The notes beneath the pieces were generated by a model. It was given only the letters and a program-made list of their open reading frames with translations, was not told the origin of the DNA and did not search any database. 42,997 nucleotides of DNA from a virus. A program made the position numbers and the translations under genes. This document shows positions 15,124 to 24,907 of the stretch, piece after piece. Location of the stretch: IMG/VR virus record IMGVR_UViG_3300042691_006710, positions 1 to 42,997 of that record; one strand, written 5' to 3'. Position 1 is the first letter of the stretch. Every line of letters begins with the position of its first letter.

Positions 15124-16509
15124 ATGCCACGTTTATCACTATACCGTCCTGAAAAGGGCAACGATTATAAATTTATAGATCGCTCTGCCAGCGAGATGTT
15201 TCAAGTTGGCGGCACTGACGTATATTTACACAAGTACTTAGGACCTGCAAATCCTGACGAAGAAGATGCTACCGCTGACCAGCCTCGTTACGATGCTGTT
15301 AAAGAAACAAATATTCAAGATTTGCTATTTTTAGAAAATCGCGATAGAAAATATGATCCTAGCATATACAGACTTCGTGGCGTATACAATGTTCAAGATT
15401 TAGACTTTAATCTAAGCCAGTTTGGTTTATTCTTAGACAACGACACAATTTACATGACCATGCACATAAACGATTTTATTCGTTCAGTGGGCAGAAAGCC
15501 GTTGAGCGGCGACGTTGTAGAACTACCGCATATTAAAGATGAGTTTGCTCTTAACGATATTGATGTTAGCTTACCTAGATATTTTGTTATCAGCGATGTA
15601 GGTCGTGCTGCTGAAGGATTTAGTCCTACGTGGTATCCGCATTTATATAGATTAAAATTAACCAAAATAGTAGACAGTCAGCAATATAAAGAAATATTTG
15701 ATCAAAAGATTGTCGATCCTGTTACAGGAGAAGAAACAGATACCACGTTGCGTGATATTCTAAGTACCCATGCTAAAGAAATACAAATTAATGATGCGTT
15801 AATTGCTCAAGCAGAAGCAGATGCTCCTAAAAGCGGTTATGAAACACAGCAATTTTATACATTGGCAGTTGATGCTTCTGGAAAGGCAGCGTTACAAAGT
15901 GTAGACGATACGACATCTCCTCCAGATGCGTCTACCATGTCCATGGACGCAAGTCGTACAGCCAAACGTCCTCAGCGTAATGGTTATAGTGGTTACTTGA
16001 CAGGTGATGGCATCGCACCCAACGGAGTAGATTTTGGGCATGGTATACAGTTTCCAAACGGTGCCATGGACGGTGATTTCTTTTTGCGTACAGATTTCTT
16101 ACCTAACAGGTTATACAGATTTGACAGTACCCGCTGGGTTAAATTTGAAGACAACGTAAGAACTACACTAAGTAATACTGATACTAGAAATACGCTTAAA
16201 GGTACATTTATTAATAACAGCAACAAAACTGGTGTAGATCTCGTTGCCAATGATTTTACTACACCAGTGTCCGACACTACCACGTTATTGACTACAATAA
16301 CTTATACCGTAGGTATGTATGCTACTGCTAGTATAGGCGATGGCATATTCCCAACAGTTACTGTTACTGCTGGCGCAGGTGGTAAAGCATTGTTAACATT
16401 TAGTGAGACTGCTCCTGCTAATAAACAAGTTGCTTGGAAATTATACAGCAGCTCACAAGAACAACGAATAGCAGTATCTAAAGCGTTAAAGCCTAAGGCA
16501 GATTTATAA
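15124..16509 (+). CDS. gp14: Neck protein, gp14-like
   Basis: The start is taken at the ATG at 15124 (MPRLSLYRPEK), not the longer frame from 15067 that would run back through gp13. The 461-aa protein has a neck-type core: SASEMFQVGGTDVYLHKYLG, PSIYRLRGVYNVQDLDFNLSQ, FIRSVGRKPLSGDVVELPH, and a strand-rich part ending LYRLKLTKIVDSQQYKEIF. T4 gp14 is 256 aa; the extra C-terminal part contains a Trp/Arg unit GDFFLRTDFLPNRLYRF (about 317-333) and a Thr/Gly-rich beta tail. Its stop overlaps the gp15 ATG (TAATG). No Shine-Dalgarno is visible. The assignment rests on pattern plus adjacency to gp13 and gp15. Confidence 0.65.
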   Translation: MPRLSLYRPEKGNDYKFIDRSASEMFQVGGTDVYLHKYLGPANPDEEDATADQPRYDAVKETNIQDLLFLENRDRKYDPSIYRLRGVYNVQDLDFNLSQFGLFLDNDTIYMTMHINDFIRSVGRKPLSGDVVELPHIKDEFALNDIDVSLPRYFVISDVGRAAEGFSPTWYPHLYRLKLTKIVDSQQYKEIFDQKIVDPVTGEETDTTLRDILSTHAKEIQINDALIAQAEADAPKSGYETQQFYTLAVDASGKAALQSVDDTTSPPDASTMSMDASRTAKRPQRNGYSGYLTGDGIAPNGVDFGHGIQFPNGAMDGDFFLRTDFLPNRLYRFDSTRWVKFEDNVRTTLSNTDTRNTLKGTFINNSNKTGVDLVANDFTTPVSDTTTLLTTITYTVGMYATASIGDGIFPTVTVTAGAGGKALLTFSETAPANKQVAWKLYSSSQEQRIAVSKALKPKADL

Positions 16510-18110
16510 TGCAATATTTTTATGATGGTCAAGTACGTCGCTACCTATTACAAATTATTAGGTTACTAAGCAACTTTGTTGTCAAATACAGTGACGGCAG
16601 TCTAGTACGTGTGCCTGTCATGTACGGCGATGCGGATAGACAAGCCGCAAATATTATTAAACAGAACAGTGAAAATACAGTATTGGCTGCGCCGCGTATA
16701 GCTGTGTATATTACTGAATTAGAACTAGACATGAATAGAATTAGTGATTCTAGTTTTATTAGTAAAGTACATGTTCGTGAACGAGCAATAAATGAAAATA
16801 CTGGAGAATACTCGTCGGCTCAGGGTAATAATTATACTGTCGAACGACTAATGCCTACTCCGTTCAAATTAACTGTAAAAGTAGATATATGGAGTAGCAG
16901 TAACGATCAAAAATTACAAATACTTGAACAGATTTTAATGTTGTTCAATCCAAGTTTAGAAATACAGACCACTGACAATTATGTAGACTGGACCAGTCTA
17001 AGTGTTGTAGATTTAACACAAGTAGTTTACAGTAGTAGAAGTATACCTGTAGGCACAGCTACAGATATAGACATAGCTACGTTAACACTACAGACTCCTG
17101 TATGGATTAGTCCGCCTGCTAAAATTAAACGACTAGGTGTTACTACCAGCGTTGTTACCAATATTTTAAGCTCCTTGAATAACTCTAATGGAGATTATGT
17201 AGAAGGCTTAGGCACTGATAATAATATTTCAGGATTAACATCGCCGCCTACTGATCCGTTATTTGGTCAAACTACAACCATAGGTAACTTTGACATAGAA
17301 GTAGTAAACGGACAAATTAGACTTATTAGTAACGAAGGAACATACTTAGCATGGAGTATGCTAATACAGCAAAATCCTAATATCTATCATCCTAGTTTAA
17401 CAAAGATTTATCTTAGACAGCCTGATGGAAGTTATGTAGTAGGTTACATTGCTGTTAGTTCATTAGACGATACCATTATGGTAGTTGAGTGGGACTCAGA
17501 TACCTATCCAGGTAATACATTGATTCCGTCGAGTTATAGAGCCAGCGCTGGTACTTTCGATGCTATTATAGATCCGCATCAAACAGGACCTGTAAATTTG
17601 GTAGTAGGTACCCGCTACTTAATACTTGAAGATATCGGTGGAGGACTAAGAGATACTTTTGAAGCTGTTAACAGTGTCAAACGAATCAATACTAACACGC
17701 TACATAGAAAAGTCAATGATCATAGGGTATGGGTCAACGGTGTTGAAGTGGGGTCAGGTAGTGTTAGAATCCCCAACAACATCGATACTGGCAATTACTA
17801 TATTGTATTAGATAATATGGCGCCAAGTGGCAGTGAAATTGCCTACGAGTTAATTATGAATGAAGATGGCCCAGATGCTTGGAAAAATACAGATGGAAGC
17901 GACACTGTTGCAGGTGCCAATGATATCATTGAGTGGACTGGTGACACTTGGGTAGTTGTATTCAGTGCTAGAGAAAATGCTAACAATCTAGTTTACCTAA
18001 CAAACATTTATCCAGGCAAGCCTGATGTCCAATACAAGTGGAATGGCATCAATTGGAGTAAGAGTTTCGAAGGCGAGTATCGTAAAGAGGATTGGCGACT
18101 TGAGCTCTAA
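16509..18110 (+). CDS. gp15: Tail-completion / sheath-stabilising protein (gp15), extended
   Basis: gp15 caps the top of the sheath and tube and joins the tail to the neck. The N-terminal 215 residues match the T4 protein in order: YFYDGQVRRYLLQIIRLLSNF, VRVPVMYGDADRQA, VLAAPRIAVYITELELD, ERLMPTPFKLTVKVDIWSSS, KLQILEQILMLFNPSLEIQTTDN, and ATLTLQTPVWISPPAKIKR. T4 gp15 is 272 aa; this one has about 260 more residues, including two short Trp units near the end (IIEWTGDTWVVVF and YKWNGINWSKSF). It overlaps the gp14-like stop by one base and runs 11 bases into the Nudix gene, so the three genes form one rightward unit. Confidence 0.92.
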   Translation: MQYFYDGQVRRYLLQIIRLLSNFVVKYSDGSLVRVPVMYGDADRQAANIIKQNSENTVLAAPRIAVYITELELDMNRISDSSFISKVHVRERAINENTGEYSSAQGNNYTVERLMPTPFKLTVKVDIWSSSNDQKLQILEQILMLFNPSLEIQTTDNYVDWTSLSVVDLTQVVYSSRSIPVGTATDIDIATLTLQTPVWISPPAKIKRLGVTTSVVTNILSSLNNSNGDYVEGLGTDNNISGLTSPPTDPLFGQTTTIGNFDIEVVNGQIRLISNEGTYLAWSMLIQQNPNIYHPSLTKIYLRQPDGSYVVGYIAVSSLDDTIMVVEWDSDTYPGNTLIPSSYRASAGTFDAIIDPHQTGPVNLVVGTRYLILEDIGGGLRDTFEAVNSVKRINTNTLHRKVNDHRVWVNGVEVGSGSVRIPNNIDTGNYYIVLDNMAPSGSEIAYELIMNEDGPDAWKNTDGSDTVAGANDIIEWTGDTWVVVFSARENANNLVYLTNIYPGKPDVQYKWNGINWSKSFEGEYRKEDWRLEL

Positions 18111-18540
18111 AGAACGTATTGTATGTAGTGGTGCGTTATTTTACGCAAAATCCACTAAGAGGTTTCTTTTACTACAGAAAGCTACGGGCAAGCATCAAGG
18201 CACATGGAGTCTTGTTGGCGGCACTGCAGAAGATCAAGAAACACCTTGGCAGGGTTTACAGCGTGAAATACAAGAAGAAATTGGTATAATGCCTAAAATT
18301 ATAAAAACTGTGCCTATCGAAACTTTTGTGAGCAACGATACAGTTTTTAATTTTCACACATATCTTTGTGTGATAGACGACGAGTTTGTTCCTGTTCTAA
18401 GTGCTGAACATAGCGGATGGGCATGGACCACAATAGAATATGCGCCGCGACCTTTACACCAAGGCTTAAAAAATAGTTTTAGCAGTCGAATAGTCCGAAC
18501 TAAGTTACAGACTATATTTGACGTTATAGAACTAATTTAA
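18100..18540 (+). CDS. Nudix hydrolase
   Basis: The complete Nudix box is present: G-TAEDQ-E-TPWQGLQ-REIQEEIGI, matching GX5EX7REUXEEXGU, with the catalytic E-E pair. An N-terminal strand IVCSGALFYAK and WSLVGG precede it. Nudix enzymes cleave nucleoside diphosphate-linked compounds; the substrate here (damaged dNTP, Ap4A, NAD-type or capped RNA) cannot be read. The frame is open from an ATG at 18025, but that would place 25 odd residues over the gp15 C-terminus. I prefer the TTG at 18100, which follows AGAGG by about ten bases, overlaps the gp15 stop by 11 bases and gives 146 aa. Its stop abuts the stop of the convergent fibre gene with no gap. Confidence 0.88.
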   Translation: MSSKERIVCSGALFYAKSTKRFLLLQKATGKHQGTWSLVGGTAEDQETPWQGLQREIQEEIGIMPKIIKTVPIETFVSNDTVFNFHTYLCVIDDEFVPVLSAEHSGWAWTTIEYAPRPLHQGLKNSFSSRIVRTKLQTIFDVIELI

Positions 18541-21219
18541 TTAAGCATAAACGTTGTTCATCAAGTACCACTGAGTTGTGCTAACAGCTATATACTCCAG
18601 CATAGTTGATGCTACCAACACCATGGCAATATTAGCGCCTAATGTTTGGATTTGTGCTCCGGTGTTTGGATAAACGTTCAAGTTAGTGGCACTGCTATTT
18701 CTAACAATAATTCGCATGCCTGCAACTGCTACTGGTAATCGTACACCAGAGTTTGCTGCTACTACTGTTACATCATTAACCTGTCTAGCTAACTGGAGAG
18801 CAGTACCTTGAGTGGTTCCAGCAGCGGTTAATGCTGTTGAAATACTTTGAATCATGTAGCCCACATTAACAGTCAAGTTGTTTCTTGCTATTTGTACTGC
18901 GCCCACGTGATCAATACTGATAGCCGTTTGCGATCCAGTAGCATAACTGTCAGTTGTGGCAATGTACATCTTGGTACCGTAGGCGCCGCTACCTTGTACG
19001 TAAATACCTGCTTGTGCCTGAGTTGTACCAGTTCCACCGTTCCAAGTAATACCGTTAGCTTGATCTGCTGTTGTTTGACCCTGTAAATGTATACCGTATC
19101 GAACAAGACCGGGAGTTGTAGTGTTAAGTGCTGCTTGGTATGAAACAGAAAGTTGGCCAGCTGTTGCAGGTGCTGCTACACCCACGCCAACACTATTATG
19201 TTGTAAGTTTAGATCAGTTACACCAGTGTGACTAACTTCGCCCCAAGCGCCCCATGTAGTATCAATACCAGCACGGAATTTTAATCTAGGATTTGTTGTA
19301 GCGTTGGCTGCGTTTGGATGAAATGCTAGCTGATAACTTGGATCACCTGTACTGGCTGTTGTGCCGACCCAGTTAGCATAAGTGATTAATCCTGTATAGT
19401 TTCCAGTAAAACTGAATAAGCTAGAATTCTTAAATTCAGAAAATAAACCTTGAGAATACTGGTTAGCGTTTAAATTAGTGCCCCTAGCACCACTTGCAGC
19501 TCGAGGATCAACTGGAACAAGATAGGACGTTCCGTCTGTTTGTTGTAGCGTTCGAGTGTAGGTCGATGCTGTAGCACTACCAGCACTACCAGCACTACCG
19601 TCAATATTAACACCTGTCAAAGACAAACTAGCACTAGCTCTATTATGAGCAATACTAGTAGTTCCAATAAAGAATGTACCGGAAGGTGCTACATAATCAG
19701 TGCCTGCCGTTGCTGCTGTTACGTTACCACTTACACCACTTGATTTTAATATACCAGTAGCACTAACAGGTGCTTGATAATCAGTGCCGGCTACCGCTGC
19801 CGAACGAGTCGTGCCGGTTGACTTTACAATACCTGTAACACTTTGCGCTGTTTGATAATCAGTACCGGCAGTTGCCGCACTAATAGCAGTGCCGTTGCCT
19901 TTTAATAGACCAGTAATGCTAGTTGTTAAAGTCAAGGCAGGCGTGGTTCCACCACTGCTTGTTCCTGCGAAGCCGTTAGCACTAGCAACACTAACTGCTG
20001 TAACAGTACCAGTGCCAGCTGCCCAGCTAGATACGCCAGTGCCAGTGTTATAAGTTACTGTTGCGCCAGTTGTTGGCAAGTTGACTTGACCAGGTAACCA
20101 TTTTAAGTGGCCAACGTTGGTACCATCGCCATTGACAGCGGCGAGTAAGATCCAGCCTGTGCTTGGGCGCCATGTTGTATTTTGATAATTAACAACTCTA
20201 AATCTTGTTTGATCGAATGTACTGGCACCGCCAACGTTTACTTCATAATATAATGCTTCCCATGCGCCTAATGGAATACCTGCTGCGGTACAAGTTAATG
20301 TAGTAGTAACGTTAACGGAATTGTAATAAGTAACTGTGCCAGTAGTTGGGCAAGTGATGTCAAAATAGCCACCAGAACCCATGATTGTGTTAGCTACTGG
20401 TATAACGATAACTCTAGTTCCCCATAGTAAACTAGTGCCGTTCCATGTGACTAGGCCGCCGCCGTTTACTGTCCATTGCGCTTTTGAATTTTTATAGTCA
20501 ACTACTCTACTACCACTTAATTGTATATCTGCGTCACTGTATAGAGTGCCAGTAATACGTTGATTGCCAGCGACATATAATGCCCAGTTGTTAGTAATTG
20601 TAGTGTTTGTACTGGCTACGTTGGCATTAACATAAAGATTAACCGCATCAGTAATTGTAGTTGCTACACTTGACGCAAAGTTAGGGCTTAGAAAACTATG
20701 TCCTGCTTTAATAGCAATAGTTCCTGATCCAGTTGTATCTGTCAATACTGCTGCTGCACTATTAAATACAGGACTAGCTGTAGTCCAAGTGGCTGCGTTA
20801 ACGTTTCCACTGCGACTTAGCGCAAAAGTTGTTAAAAATCCAGTTAGGGCCAGCGTCTGCGAACTGTTGTTCCATGTTAAATTACCACTACCAGCAAATG
20901 CGCCGCTATTATTAAACTGTATGTTAGTATTTGCGCCACCGGGAATACCGCTACTTTGAATATCTAAAGCGCCGGTATTTGAATTAAACGTTAAAGTTGC
21001 GCCCGGAAAGTTAACAAATCTAGGAGCAGTAGCCACTGTGCTGCCGCTAGCTTGAAAGGCAATACTTTGTTGTTGTTCAACCCATTGTACACTAGTTCCA
21101 TTAACGGCTAATCGTTTAAACAGTCTGTTAGAAGATGGGTTAAAATACTCATCTCCTACAGTACTGTTGGTTGTCTCGCTTGTAGAAACTACATGCTTCA
21201 GGTAATCCCTTGAGGCCAT
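18541..21219 (-). CDS. Tail fibre protein (892 aa) with knob-like region
   Basis: A fibre-like, Thr/Ser/Ala/Gly-rich protein. Near the middle are at least three GTDYQ/GTDYV-type repeats of 26-28 residues with intervening TGI-[LV]-KS strands, a common fibre shaft motif. They are followed by a knob-like stretch (SQGLFSEFKNSSLFSF, then YTGLITYANWVGTTA, and FRAGIDTTWGAWGEVSHTG). The C-terminal 90 residues (about 800-892) form a separate beta domain typical of fibre tips. It is probably a distal fibre or adhesin at the virion surface; the receptor is unknown. A Shine-Dalgarno (AGGAG) precedes the ATG, and it is the last gene of the leftward fibre block. Confidence 0.8.
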   Translation of the reverse strand: MASRDYLKHVVSTSETTNSTVGDEYFNPSSNRLFKRLAVNGTSVQWVEQQQSIAFQASGSTVATAPRFVNFPGATLTFNSNTGALDIQSSGIPGGANTNIQFNNSGAFAGSGNLTWNNSSQTLALTGFLTTFALSRSGNVNAATWTTASPVFNSAAAVLTDTTGSGTIAIKAGHSFLSPNFASSVATTITDAVNLYVNANVASTNTTITNNWALYVAGNQRITGTLYSDADIQLSGSRVVDYKNSKAQWTVNGGGLVTWNGTSLLWGTRVIVIPVANTIMGSGGYFDITCPTTGTVTYYNSVNVTTTLTCTAAGIPLGAWEALYYEVNVGGASTFDQTRFRVVNYQNTTWRPSTGWILLAAVNGDGTNVGHLKWLPGQVNLPTTGATVTYNTGTGVSSWAAGTGTVTAVSVASANGFAGTSSGGTTPALTLTTSITGLLKGNGTAISAATAGTDYQTAQSVTGIVKSTGTTRSAAVAGTDYQAPVSATGILKSSGVSGNVTAATAGTDYVAPSGTFFIGTTSIAHNRASASLSLTGVNIDGSAGSAGSATASTYTRTLQQTDGTSYLVPVDPRAASGARGTNLNANQYSQGLFSEFKNSSLFSFTGNYTGLITYANWVGTTASTGDPSYQLAFHPNAANATTNPRLKFRAGIDTTWGAWGEVSHTGVTDLNLQHNSVGVGVAAPATAGQLSVSYQAALNTTTPGLVRYGIHLQGQTTADQANGITWNGGTGTTQAQAGIYVQGSGAYGTKMYIATTDSYATGSQTAISIDHVGAVQIARNNLTVNVGYMIQSISTALTAAGTTQGTALQLARQVNDVTVVAANSGVRLPVAVAGMRIIVRNSSATNLNVYPNTGAQIQTLGANIAMVLVASTMLEYIAVSTTQWYLMNNVYA
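19690..19935 (-). repeat. Degenerate GTDYQ-type fibre repeats
   Basis: Three copies of a unit containing ATAATCAGT-[AG]-CC start near 19693, 19777 and 19855, spaced 84 and 78 bases. They encode GTDYx-type fibre shaft repeats inside the 892-aa gene. All lengths are multiples of three. Confidence 0.6.
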
Positions 21220-21234
21220 CGATAATTCTCCTAA

Positions 21235-24200
21235 TTAAGCCTGAGCTTCTGTCCAGCCTAATCGTGTTGCAATATTTTTTGTACCAGATGCTTCAAGTAA
21301 TGTTGCCGTAATAACTAAAATATCAGGACCGTTTGGATAAGCAGGGTTTGCGGCACTTCCGTTTCCGCTTATGATACTAGTACCAAGATCTCGAATCTTT
21401 TCCAAGTTCTGAGCAGTTGCGGAGAAGTTTGATCCGCCTGAGTTTTCAGTGTAGAAACCAAAGATACGATCTCCACCTACAATAGCGCCACTTGCTGTAA
21501 CAGCTGATGTAGCATACACTCCAGTGCCGTCAAAGTAATATACCTGTGCTAGAGAACCAGATCCTACTGTTCCTGTTGCATTTTCCCAACTAGTAGGAAT
21601 ACTAACGCCGCCACCGCTGATCGTGCTAGGATTTAGCTTGCCTTGAATCAAGAACTGACCTTGACTATAAACACCCATTGTGGCCAATGTCAACTGCATA
21701 CGGTTAACAATTTCACGCACACCAAAGTTACGTCCGTTACCTGAATCTACACTAGGTGCGATGCGCAACATCAATAATGGTCTTTCAACACCAGCTTGGC
21801 ATGATAGATATCTCTGCATACCAGCTGTAAAGATAAAGCTCTTGTCTTCATCGTATCTACCGTCCATGATCACTGACACACCCCAATGACTACTGATTGG
21901 TGATGCGGTATTTTTAATTTCTTGAATACTCACTTGACTTGTGCCTGCGCCGCCTGATCCAGCGTCAGGAGTGAATGTTACCGAACTGCCAGTTCCACTT
22001 AGTGTGTAAGCACTAGTACTAAATGATCCTGCGATGTTGATACCAGCTTGGCTAATACTAGTTCTACGTACAACACCAGTTAGTGGATATCCACTAGCTG
22101 TGGCATTGTATGCTCCAATACCTGTATAAGTAATAACTTCACAGTTGGTACCGTCGCGGATAATTGCTGCTCCTACGTTGCTGGCACTAGGAATTGGCCA
22201 GTTCAGTGCATCTTCAACATAGATAGTTGTATCACCCGACCCAACTGCTGCGCCGCGAACTCCAGTTGCGCCAGCTACTACTTTGCTGTAGTATCCGTAA
22301 TTTTCAATTTCAAAGCGGGCAGGCAAGTTACCTGAACGCATATAAGCTGAATAATTTACGTTGTTATTAGGCATTCTGTGGCAATAGATAATTTCGCCGT
22401 TAACGCCTCTAAATCCAAAACGAACGTATCCAGCACCATACCATGTGTAGTCGATATAGGCCATCTGCATTTTACTAATGTCTAAATTATATCCGCTTGG
22501 TCCAGTTCCGTTGACTGGATCCATATTCCACTGGCTTTGTGGCACTCTAAATGTTTCCACTTTTAGATATCGAATATTTGATGCTGACGGTCCTCTATAA
22601 GCTGGACTAATTCTTAGCTGTGTATCGCTGTCAATTTGCTGTATTTCGTACGTTGAACCTTTAATAACAATTTTATCACCGACATAAAACTGTCTACGGA
22701 ATCGTGTACTTGAACCAGTTATAGTATTATTGTTAAGGGTAACTGCCAATCTTCCAAACATTTCTTTGATAGTTTGTCTACGGCAAGCAAACAATTGACG
22801 GCCGTCGTATTCAAAGAAGAATCCGTTTTGATCGTCATTTAATCCCACACGTATTGCTGCGCCTTTAAAACTAGTGGCTGTTGCAAATCCATTACCTACA
22901 GGAGCAGTATCGGTCGGAGTTCCTGCCATAACATATTGGAATGCTTTTGTACTAGTAACTGCTGTCACTGTGAAAGACCCATTATAAAAATTGGTGCCTG
23001 AAAGCACAGTCATGCCATCAATTAATACCACAGTACCTGCTTGAAAGTTATGATCTTGCTGGCAAGTCACTGTGGCAGTTGTGCCAGATGCTGTGATGCT
23101 GTCAATGTCATGTGTTGGTGTAAACTTAGCACCTGTACTAAACTGCATTGCTTTACCTGACTGGTAACGGAAATATCTACGAGTCTGGCGAATTGCCTGT
23201 ACACCAACAAAGTTGCCGCCTGAAGTAATACTAACACCACCGTCTGTTGAACGGTGCGTAACATACGCTTCAGGACTAGTTGTTAAACGTGCCGAACCTA
23301 ATGTCACTGTAGTTACTACTGAGACACATGAGAATTGAAACTGCGTCGGAGTACTTACGTTGGTGATAATCCATGTGCCATTTATACCAGTAGTAGTTGC
23401 GTTGATAATCTGAATAGGAGTGCCAGGTAACAATCCATGCGTGTTCGTGGTAGTAACTGTGATTAACGACTGTGCTGCACCGTTGCCACTAGCTGAACTC
23501 ATTGGAATAGCGGCTGCGTCATATAATCCGCCACCGTAGGCAATAGTTGCGCCAGTGTCTAAAATAGATCCGCTAACAACACCTTTAGCTACATATGTAA
23601 ATGTAGTTGCACCAGTATTGGTAATGGCATATGTTCCGTCTGCTAGTTGATTGAGAGTTTCTTGAACTGCAACAATGTCACCTGTTACTAAGCCGTGAGA
23701 AGCTCCTGTTGTTACTGATATAGTTGAACGAGGACTTTGTCCGCCGCCACTAATTGCGGTGATTTGAAAGCTGTTACCGCCAGTACCTTTACTAAAGAAG
23801 CTTGGATAGTTTTGAACTAAAGGCAAGAATTCCCACTTACTAGGTTGTACTGAATATTCAAAGTCAGTATCAATCATGGCCTGTGGAGTAGACACTCGGA
23901 ATTTTTGTACTGGATCTGTAAATACTTCTCCAGGAACCATGTGTTCAACTTGCTCATCTAGAATAAATTGTAACTTGTCCGTGGCGCTCATTGACGTAGT
24001 GTTATAATTTAACACAATAGTAGTTGTCTGATTTCCCTGTGTTGTACTTTGAGCACTGCCTGCTACTAGTCCATTAAACGTACCGTAGTTTGTAGCATTA
24101 CCTACGTAACTGGTTGCACCTAAATCAGGATCGCTAAAGTTAAAAATTACAGTACCTCTAGTGATATTTGTAATCAACATTAAATTTTCTTGTCTAATAA

Positions 24201-24273
24201 ACCTATTTGTAATGGTCACTGTTCGTGTACCTGGGGTGAATGTGTATAAACAATCAATTACTTTTTTTGCCAT
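21235..24273 (-). CDS. Large virion structural protein (1012 aa)
   Basis: A beta-rich protein with several conserved-looking blocks: STPQAMIDTDFEYSVQPSKW (129-148), RQTRRYFRYQSGKAMQFSTG (362-381), GFFFEYDGRQLFACRRQTIKEMFG (484-507), and ISKMQMAYIDYTWYGAGYVRFGFRG (599-623) with MRSGNLPARFEIENYG after it. I recognise this pattern from large structural proteins of aquatic T4-like phages, but their place in the virion is not known to me. Between the blocks are HGL-[VL]-x-G-type loops (about 193 and 279), also found in the 2453-aa fibre. It is spaced one base from the upstream 208-aa gene, so expression is probably linked. Confidence 0.8.
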   Translation of the reverse strand: MAKKVIDCLYTFTPGTRTVTITNRFIRQENLMLITNITRGTVIFNFSDPDLGATSYVGNATNYGTFNGLVAGSAQSTTQGNQTTTIVLNYNTTSMSATDKLQFILDEQVEHMVPGEVFTDPVQKFRVSTPQAMIDTDFEYSVQPSKWEFLPLVQNYPSFFSKGTGGNSFQITAISGGGQSPRSTISVTTGASHGLVTGDIVAVQETLNQLADGTYAITNTGATTFTYVAKGVVSGSILDTGATIAYGGGLYDAAAIPMSSASGNGAAQSLITVTTTNTHGLLPGTPIQIINATTTGINGTWIITNVSTPTQFQFSCVSVVTTVTLGSARLTTSPEAYVTHRSTDGGVSITSGGNFVGVQAIRQTRRYFRYQSGKAMQFSTGAKFTPTHDIDSITASGTTATVTCQQDHNFQAGTVVLIDGMTVLSGTNFYNGSFTVTAVTSTKAFQYVMAGTPTDTAPVGNGFATATSFKGAAIRVGLNDDQNGFFFEYDGRQLFACRRQTIKEMFGRLAVTLNNNTITGSSTRFRRQFYVGDKIVIKGSTYEIQQIDSDTQLRISPAYRGPSASNIRYLKVETFRVPQSQWNMDPVNGTGPSGYNLDISKMQMAYIDYTWYGAGYVRFGFRGVNGEIIYCHRMPNNNVNYSAYMRSGNLPARFEIENYGYYSKVVAGATGVRGAAVGSGDTTIYVEDALNWPIPSASNVGAAIIRDGTNCEVITYTGIGAYNATASGYPLTGVVRRTSISQAGINIAGSFSTSAYTLSGTGSSVTFTPDAGSGGAGTSQVSIQEIKNTASPISSHWGVSVIMDGRYDEDKSFIFTAGMQRYLSCQAGVERPLLMLRIAPSVDSGNGRNFGVREIVNRMQLTLATMGVYSQGQFLIQGKLNPSTISGGGVSIPTSWENATGTVGSGSLAQVYYFDGTGVYATSAVTASGAIVGGDRIFGFYTENSGGSNFSATAQNLEKIRDLGTSIISGNGSAANPAYPNGPDILVITATLLEASGTKNIATRLGWTEAQA

Positions 24274-24274
24274 T

Positions 24275-24901
24275 TTAGTCTCCGAGTCCTATTGTTACAG
24301 CAGAGAAAGGATATCTGCGTACTTGTGCTGTTGTGCTTGCTTTTCTGACAACAGCACTAATCTTTGCACCAACTTCTGGTGCGTTGTATATAATTAGTCG
24401 ATTTTGTCTAACTCTAAAAGTTCTACTATCTACTTCATAAATGGGCATAAAAGCAAATGCTTTTTGACTTGCGTATGCTGTGAGACGCTCACCATTTACT
24501 GTTACTTCTACATCTTTACTATCTATAATATAAGTAGTGCTTAATGTAGTTTGATTCTGTCTTAGTGTAAACACACAGTTAGTTGCGTCTGCTAATCCGT
24601 GAACATCTACCTGTAGTGGTGCTGAAACCCCAGTTATTGGTGCGTAAGTTACAATCGACGGAGCATCAGTTACTTCTAATACAGGTAATCCAGAAATATC
24701 GTTAATACTAAACAGCGTGCCTGTTAAGCTGTTACTAATACTGAATAGTTGCCCAGCACTACCTTCCCAACTTAATGATCCATCATCTGTTACACGTAAT
24801 GTAATAGGTACTGCGTTTTGACCCGTGAATACGATCTTGGGTTGATCCGTGGTACTACCTACATTAGGGGTTATAACAATATTTTTGTCTGCGTTTGCCA
24901 T
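24275..24901 (-). CDS. 208-aa fibre/virion accessory protein
   Basis: A beta-rich protein with the segment LSWEGSAGQLFSISNSLTGT, then LFSINDISGLPVLEV, which I recognise as a recurring strand pair in phage fibre proteins. A C-terminal domain (about 115-208) has RQNQTTLSTTYIIDSKDVEV and TFRVRQNRLIIYNAPEVGAK. It lies between LamG-like genes and the large structural protein, ending one base before the latter. It may be a fibre connector or small fibre; this is inference. No Shine-Dalgarno is seen, but an ACTAAATA box ends six bases before the ATG. Confidence 0.65.
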   Translation of the reverse strand: MANADKNIVITPNVGSTTDQPKIVFTGQNAVPITLRVTDDGSLSWEGSAGQLFSISNSLTGTLFSINDISGLPVLEVTDAPSIVTYAPITGVSAPLQVDVHGLADATNCVFTLRQNQTTLSTTYIIDSKDVEVTVNGERLTAYASQKAFAFMPIYEVDSRTFRVRQNRLIIYNAPEVGAKISAVVRKASTTAQVRRYPFSAVTIGLGD

Positions 24902-24907
24902 ATATTA

